Translations under genes and position numbers: made by a program
The notes under the pieces: generated by a model
Told to the model about the DNA's origin: nothing
What the model saw: the letters and a program-made list of their open reading frames with translations, nothing else
The model's database searches: none
Part shown: positions 57,900-64,000 of the stretch, piece by piece
Position numbering within the stretch: position 1 is the stretch's first letter
Layout: the number at the start of each line of letters is the position of its first letter
Source of the DNA: Bettongia penicillata ogilbyi
Lineage: Eukaryota > Chordata > Mammalia > Diprotodontia > Potoroidae
NCBI GenBank assembly: GCA_023548195.1
Contig: JAJHZJ010000808.1
Coordinates: 2,771,182-2,835,181 of the forward strand
Direction of reading: 5' to 3'
Length of the DNA: 64,000 nt

Positions 57900-60030
57900 T
57901 GTTTGTCTCTGTTCTGAATATATTTGTAGGGAGAAGAAAAGGAGCAAAAAATATTAGGGCACAGGGAAGATTTATAACTTGTGTTTTAAAAATCAGAACA
58001 TAGTTATATCATTACCTTCCTACAGTTGCTAAAGGAATTATTAGTATCTATGATTTGAAAGAAAGCTCTTCTGACTACATCAGAAATCTTTGATACGTAA
58101 TGCCAATGAAAAGTTCTATCAACTCTATACCTCCCTCTGGGGTTCCAAAGTAAAACTTAGAAAAAGATATGTTAATTCACAGTTTTGAGACCTAATCAAA
58201 AAGAGTTTTTTTCTTTAAAGATCTTTCAGCAAAAATTTCATCAATTAAATAAGTCATCTCTCCATTTTACTGCCTAGCACTGAGGTTCTTCAACACATCT
58301 ACATGTAGCGGCCACTCTCCTAAAGAGTATCATAATACATGATCATCAACTCTACCCCCAGTCAGAAATTTCATGAATTTTAGAGCAGGAATCATGAAAT
58401 CAGGAAGAGCTGATTTTGAGTCCTACCTCAGATGTTCATGTGATCTTACAAAACTCACTTCACTTTGATTTCCTCATCTATAAAACAGAGATAAATTATA
58501 TAGATGAATTCTCACAGCAGGTGTGAAGGTCAAATGAGATACTGTATGTAAAGCACTATATAAATATCAGCTATTGACCTCTTCCCACCACTGCTGATTC
58601 TCTTTTCTCATTCCAGACTACTTACTATACTTTAGATTAATAAACAGAAGCCAGGAAGGCTGATTGTCATTGAATCATCTGTAGGCTCAAGCTATGAAAA
58701 AAAAATCTTTTGTTTGAGTTACGGTATAATTTTAATAGGCTATAAAAATAACTGGCAAAAAACTTGACATTTTTCAAAAAATTCCACATCATTCTTGGTC
58801 AATTTAGTCAATTCAAGAAATTTATTTATACTTAAATATTTTTTGGTTTAAATAGTAGTGCAGTTTGATTTAAAAATAGTAAGCATAAGAAAATATTACA
58901 CGTTAATAACAAATGATATGCCTACCAATTTATAACTTGTGTTTTAGGTAAACAGTACCAAAGTATTTCATCAAAAGCATTCTTCATCTATAAATAAACC
59001 ATACAAAATGTTATCCAGCAATTAACAACAGCTTAACTTGGAAAAAATAAAGTTATTATTAATAAACTTCATTTTCTCTTTAAGTAGAACATATCCAGTT
59101 AAGGGGGTTGCCTTAATGTCATTGCTGGATTGAATGATCTGAAAATTAAAAAAAAAAATTGTTAATGTTTTAGATTATCAAAGAAAACACAATAGAGCAT
59201 TATTAGAGTATGCTTTACTGCATGGATTTGACTGTGGTCAAATGGATCAAAACACAGTACAGTCCACATTTAAAACAATTATATACTTACTGAAAAGCCT
59301 GATATAACCTACATTTAGCACAATCTTATATTCTAACACCTAACATTAGCTATAAAAGAAGGAAAACTTTTACTTGTTGCAGCATTCTAAAGGGGAAGCC
59401 TAAGTAGCTTTAGTTTATCAAAATGTATAAGTAAAAATGTCAGGCAATAGATTCTCCTTAGTCTCTGCATGAAAAATTTATATTCATAGTCACTTTTTAA
59501 AATTTCTCTAGATCTTGGCAATCTGTTCCTTAATATAAAAAGATTATTAACTAATCAGACTAGAATATAACTTCAAAATCTTTTTGAAAAGTCACCTCTG
59601 GTGATAACGGTATCATCAATATTATGGTGGACCCTCATAAATCTGAATTTCTAGTTTAGGCCATTTACAGTTCAGGCTAGAACAGATATAAACAATAGAT
59701 ATATTCTTTTAAGAAAAAACTTCAATTATGTTAACTGGATATATTTTTACATTTGATATACTTTTACAAGATTGTGTCAGTATAGTAAATACTACATGGG
59801 CATAGGTAAGGAACTTTTGAAAATACTTTAAAATTTAAAGATAATAAGCTGCCATTTCTGTATAAAGTGATGAAAACACATTAAACATACTGGATGAACG
59901 AAGTGGATTTCCAAGTGCTATTATTTTCTCCTTCCTTACCTCATATTAATTCCCTCCAACATACACCAGCCAAACTAGAATACTTACTAACTCTTCAAAT
60001 GGCTGTGCTAAGGAAATAAATACAGAATAC
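57900..60030. other. Intergenic AT-rich DNA
   Basis: A MIR-type SINE (+) lies at about 58380-58570 ('catgaaatcaggaagagctgattttgagtcctacctcagatg', 'aaagcactatataaatatcagctatt'). The rest shows no supported gene or RNA. Confidence 0.5.
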
Positions 60031-60039
60031 AGGTCTTGT

Positions 60040-60140
60040 CATGGCAGGATTAATAAAGAAAGGCTTCCTGGAGAAAGGAAACTGTTAGCTGGGTTTTGAA
60101 GAAGGCAACTGACATAGATCAGCAGAAAGCAATGTATTTC
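60040..60140 (-). mobile_element. Short L2 fragment, antisense
   Basis: The segment 'aaaggcttcctggagaaaggaaactgttagctgggttttgaag' matches the same part of L2 antisense as 18150-18230. Confidence 0.5.
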
Positions 60141-60439
60141 CAGTGTTAAATGCCATAACATTTCTATACCTTATATCATAAAATTTACATGTAAATATCA
60201 TGTCACATAAGGTGTAGACATTTTTAATGTACACCTTAAATGAAATGTTTGTATTACGTTATGTGTTAGGTCACTGAATTAGTATTGGCAGGGATTTTAG
60301 AGATCATTTACTCTAAGCTCTCTACCAGCTCCATGAGGAGTCACCCAACTCCTGCCTGATAACTTATAGTAAAAAGAAATTAATTACCTAACAAAGTAAT
60401 CCGTTACATCTTGAGATATCTCGAATGGTGAGGAAATTA

Positions 60440-60715
60440 TACCGTTATAATAAATAATAAAAGTGATAATAATAGCTGACATATATACGCACATATCATG
60501 TGCTAGCAAGGCACTGTGCTGGTTGCTTCACTATTATTACTTTATTGGACCCTCACAACAACCCTGAGAGGTAGGTGCTATTATTTTACAGATGAAGAAA
60601 CTTAGGCAAAAAGAGGTGAGGTGACTTGCCCAAGATCTCACAGCTCATAATGAATGTCTAAGGCCAAATTCCTTACCCCAGGCCTAGTACTCTATCCACT
60701 GGGCCACTTTAATGA
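60440..60715 (-). mobile_element. MIR/CORE-SINE, antisense
   Basis: The segments 'aaggcactgtgctggttgcttcac', 'accctcacaacaaccctgagaggtaggtgctattatttt' and 'gaggtgacttgcccaagatctcacagctcat' are a nearly complete MIR in reverse. Confidence 0.8.
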
Positions 60716-61059
60716 ATACATGTTGCAATCAACTGATTTATAGTGGACCAAAATCTGTTTTCTTCTCACTTCTACCCTACTGGTCCTGATTATTTCCTTT
60801 AGGTCCATACAGAATGAATCAATTAGTTTTCCATGCAAGTATCCTTTAAATAGCTGAGAGACAGCTACAAATTTTCCCCCAACTCTTTAATTCTACAATC
60901 TAAATATCTCGTTTCTTAACCACTTGCTTATGTTGTGTGGTTTCAGATGTTCTCACCATTCTCACTGTCATCATATTGAAGTGCTCCAGTTTGTTAAATA
61001 TTGATTTGTTATACCCCAAACAAAATACAAAATTCCAGATGTGGTCTGAAATAAGCAGA

Positions 61060-61215
61060 ATGTCATAGGATCTCAGAAGGAAATTCAGAAATCACCTGTT
61101 CTAGCCAATGCCCATAGAGGAATCCTCTAACTGATGATAATCTAGCCATCACCTGAAGAACTCTAGTGAAAGGGAATTCATTATGTCCCAAGGAAGCCCA
61201 CTTTTACACAGCTAT
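61060..61215. mobile_element. Old mammalian interspersed repeat
   Basis: The segment 'ataggatctcagaaggaaattcagaaatcacctgttctagcc' is the same type as at 27440. Confidence 0.4.
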
Positions 61216-61629
61216 ATTTGTTAAGAAGTTTAATATCCTTTTCCTTTTGCAATTTAACTCTATTACTATTTTGCCTGTGGGGCCAAGGTGAAAAAGCCTA
61301 CCTCTACCACATGACTTCTTTAATGCTTCAATGAATCTGTCATTTCATTGCCCCATGGCACAACTCTTTTAGTCCTTACCCAACATAATGGAAGCCACTA
61401 TGAGCTTCCCTTACACTTTGGGAGGCCATTCATTTATTATCCTTATGTACTTGCTTAATAGGCCCACTTTCTTTTCTAATCATACATGTCCTCAAGGATT
61501 TCCTTTACACCACTTTATAAATTATCATTCAAAATATGCTACATGAATGAATTCAGAGCTAGTTAAATGACTGAATCCAAAAAAAGTCATTACTGAGTAA
61601 ATGTAAACTTGAAATGAAGTCTCAAGTGG

Positions 61630-62545
61630 AGTGATCCAAGGGCCTATGCTTGGTCCTACACAGTTAATTTAAAGAATTGCTTGGATAAAGACATGAAAAA
61701 CATGAGTATCAAAGTATACTGGACGACAGTATTACAAAGCTCTTAACAGGCTAGAGATCCTTTCATGAATGATCTGGATTAGATGGCCCAGAGGTATTAT
61801 CCTAATTTCAGATTCTTTGATGAAGCAACAACTGATAGAATGAAATTTGATAGAAATAAATGTACAGTCTCATACCTAGGTTCAAAAGTAAAAGACGGGG
61901 GAGGAATGGTTAGCCAGGAGTACTTACAGTGCTCTGGGGTTTTACTAGAGTATTAACTGACTGACTGACTACTAACTTTACTAACTACTAACAGTGTGAC
62001 ATGGCAACCAAGAAGGCTAATCAGTGCAAATCAGAGGATGCATTAAGAGAAGCACAGCCTCCAAAAGTAGCAAGATGATAATCCTACTATATTATTCCTG
62101 ATCAGACCACAGGGAATATTTCATTCAGTTCTAGGCACCACACTTTAGGAAAGATAAACTGGAGGATGCCCAAAAGAAAACAAACAGGACAGTAAAGGCC
62201 ACAAATCATGTCATATGAGGACTGGCTGAAAAAAAAAAAAAACTGGGGATGGTTAGCCTGAAACACTTGGGGAGTGATGTGATTGCTGTTTTCTAAATTG
62301 CAAAGAAACAAAATTGAGGTTGCTATACAGAAAAACTCTCCAACAATTAGAAATATCCAAGAGTGGTTTAGGCTGCTTCAAAAGTTAGTATGTTCATTCT
62401 CCTGTGAGCTCGTTAAGCAAAGGCTGGGTGACTTCTTCTCAGGTATATTATTGTAAAAGGGTTAATTTTCTAGGCTTGGGCTCAATTAGATGATTTCTGA
62501 AGCCCCTCCCAAATCTGAAATTCTGATTCTATGATATTATTAATG
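61630..62545 (+). mobile_element. CR1/L3-clade LINE, 3' part, degraded
   Basis: It contains 'tgaaatttgatagaaataaatgtacagtctcatacctaggtt', 'tattcctgatcagaccacagggaatatttcattcagttctaggcaccac' and a 3' end 'agatgatttctgaagcccctcccaaatctgaaattctgattctatgat'. This order is that of CR1-type LINEs in amniotes (RT C-terminus, then 3' UTR). There is no open frame. Confidence 0.55.
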
Positions 62546-62559
62546 TTACCCCACCACTG

Positions 62560-63300
62560 GTAGTCTGTTAAGAATTTTTTAAGCAAAAATTCTGATACAC
62601 TAATTTAATAATTAGCCTGTCTATGCTTTTTATTCAAATTATTGATAAAAATGTTAAACAAAACAGAGATAAGGGCAAATGATGATCCACTCAAGACTTC
62701 CCTCTCCAGGTTGACAATATAGCCATATATCAAGTCTTTCTATTCAAGAGGTCAACCATTCCCAAAACAACTAGCTTCCTTTGTTTGCTGAAATCAAGAT
62801 ACATTAAGACAGTGGCATTTCTCTGATCTACCTGTCTAAGGCATAGATTTTTTCTTTAAAAAAAGAAAGCAATCAGGTTAGTCTGGCATAACCTGTTCTG
62901 AATGAACAAGCTGGTTCTTGGTGATCACCTCTAAGTTGATCATAAGAAATTTTCCCAATCTGTTCTAGAATTTTACCGGGGAAAAAAGCATCAACATTAT
63001 CAGCTAACAGTCTGAACAATTACCTCTCCTTTTTCAAAACTGATACATCGTTTGCTGTCTCCAACCCAGAGGCGTCTCTTACTCACAATAACTCTTCAAA
63101 GGTTGCTGACTGACTTAGCAATCGTAACTACAGGGTTTTTTTTCAGTGCTTTCTGTAGTTCCCTGGAATGTTTCTGTAGCCAATAATTCCAGGATTTTTT
63201 GGTGCCTTCTTTAAGTTAAAGCTGCCTGACCTCCTCCTAGAGCATACTGGCTCTAAATGTTTTTCCATCACCCTATCCCTCTACCTGACTCCCTGATAAC
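62560..63300. mobile_element. Ancient amniote repeat, probably L3/CR1-related
   Basis: The segments 'atgatgatccactcaagacttccctctccaggttgac', 'aggttagtctggcataacctgttctgaatgaacaagctgg' and 'tggtgatcacctctaagttgatc' follow a widely shared ancient repeat. The orientation and family name are uncertain. Confidence 0.4.
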
Positions 63301-63786
63301 AGCAAAGCAATCTTTGTGAGTGAATTAGAAGTTTTACTGTGAAGGATGGCAGAGGATTTATACAAAAAGGAAAGGTTAGGAAGAAAGGCACAGTAAAGAA
63401 TAAAAAACAGTTCAAAGCTTCTTACAGTTTAATCTTGGTCTTCAACACCAATCACAGGATATATGCCACTTTCCGTACCTCCTTCCGCCAATCTATCTTT
63501 CTTTTTCTTAGTCTGGGTTTTGATTTTAGCTCAGTTACAGTTTCATCAACTGTATAGCCCTCTAAAGTCTGCTTCTTGAATCTTATACCATATAGTAAGC
63601 TTGGGCCTAGACAGGGACTTTCCTCATATAGTCCTCCAACTCACTCACCTCATGATGTTAGCCTCAACCCACTAATCAAAGTCTTGGTCCATGCTACACC
63701 TTAAACTTGGACATAAAAGGATGCTTCCTCCATAGGCCTTAAAGTCACCTTTTTCCCTATCTAAAAGCTGCTACATTCTAGCCCTG

Positions 63787-63968
63787 GGCTGGGGAACCTG
63801 TGACCTCCTGGGTCCTTGGGTACGGTCCTTTGACTAAGTCCAAGTTTTACAGAACAAATCCTTTTATTAAGGGGATTTGTTCTGTGAAGTCTGGATTCAG
63901 TCAAATGACCACACTTGAGGACCTAGAGGGCCATATGTGGCCTTGAGGCCACAAGTTCCCCACCCCTG
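63787..63968. mobile_element. Palindromic hAT-like MITE
   Basis: The two halves are near-complete inverted copies of each other. The left starts ggctggggaacctgtg and the right ends cacaagttccccacccctg. The centre AGAACAAATCC...GGATTTGTTCT is a perfect inverted repeat around 'ttttattaagg'. An 8-bp direct repeat TAGCCCTG flanks it at 63779-63786 and 63969-63976, the duplication length of hAT transposons. It has no coding capacity. Confidence 0.75.
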
Positions 63969-64000
63969 TAGCCCTGGATCATGCCCTGTATCTTGTAGTC

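Noticed and set aside
58900..59160. Possible 3' terminal exon of a minus-strand neighbour
   Set aside because: There is only AT-rich sequence with AATAAA-like words on both strands and no coding frame; neighbours on either side of KLHL5 cannot be inferred from this stretch.
63452..63643. Minus-strand frame without an ATG, ending in a basic stretch
   Set aside because: It is about 60 codons, has no recognisable family and no splice context; chance is sufficient.
1..64000. CRISPR arrays, operons, prokaryotic promoters, rRNA or free-standing tRNA genes
   Set aside because: The DNA is vertebrate; tRNA-like sequence occurs only as SINE heads, and the tandem repeats lack spacer structure.

Overview
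The window is eukaryotic, and within eukaryotes it is mammalian, very probably marsupial. The evidence is widely spaced exons with GT/AG splice sites in AT-rich DNA, plus a repeat mix of tRNA-derived SINEs (some with Bov-B-like tails), L2/L3-type LINE remains, an L1 lineage unlike the human or mouse one, and three full-length L1-derived elements that carry ORF1 but no ORF2 (the half-L1 or HAL1 design). The exact species cannot be read from the sequence. All homology statements come from reading translations and motifs; no search was run.

The one real gene is the 3' two thirds of KLHL5 on the + strand. Seven coding exons were placed by splice site, phase and protein continuity: 4149-4361, 14576-14762, 19677-19901, 21442-21604, 39549-39761, 47495-47666 and 56618-56674. 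Together they give 409 uninterrupted codons plus a stop, covering the end of the BACK domain and all six kelch repeats. The BTB-encoding exons must lie upstream of the window. The 3' UTR starts at 56675 and probably ends near 57.9 kb. The remaining 6 kb is intergenic.

The introns are crowded with mobile DNA. Full-length HAL1-like elements lie at 11276-14080 (-), 41112-44068 (-) and 53495-56337 (+), each with a 12-bp target-site duplication. A fourth copy, cut at both ends, lies at 34287-35087 (-) between 16-bp duplications. The window opens inside the 5' UTR of a fifth element (1-356, -). Two processed gene copies sit in the 18-kb intron: TAF7 (24596-26694) and FNTA (30225-31932), both disabled and both between clean target-site duplications. 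Older layers are L2 pieces on both strands, CR1/L3-like LINE remains, many SINEs, a dispersed DNA-transposon-like family, and a palindromic hAT-like MITE at 63787-63968.

The main points for a second look are the ORF1-only element family and its variable number of 5' UTR repeat units, the doubly truncated copy that ends at an internal A-rich tract, a sense-strand copy that places an AATAAA array just before the last KLHL5 exon, a strong CTCF-like motif at 35303-35319, and the hairpin MITE. I found no CRISPR array, operon, rRNA or stand-alone tRNA gene.
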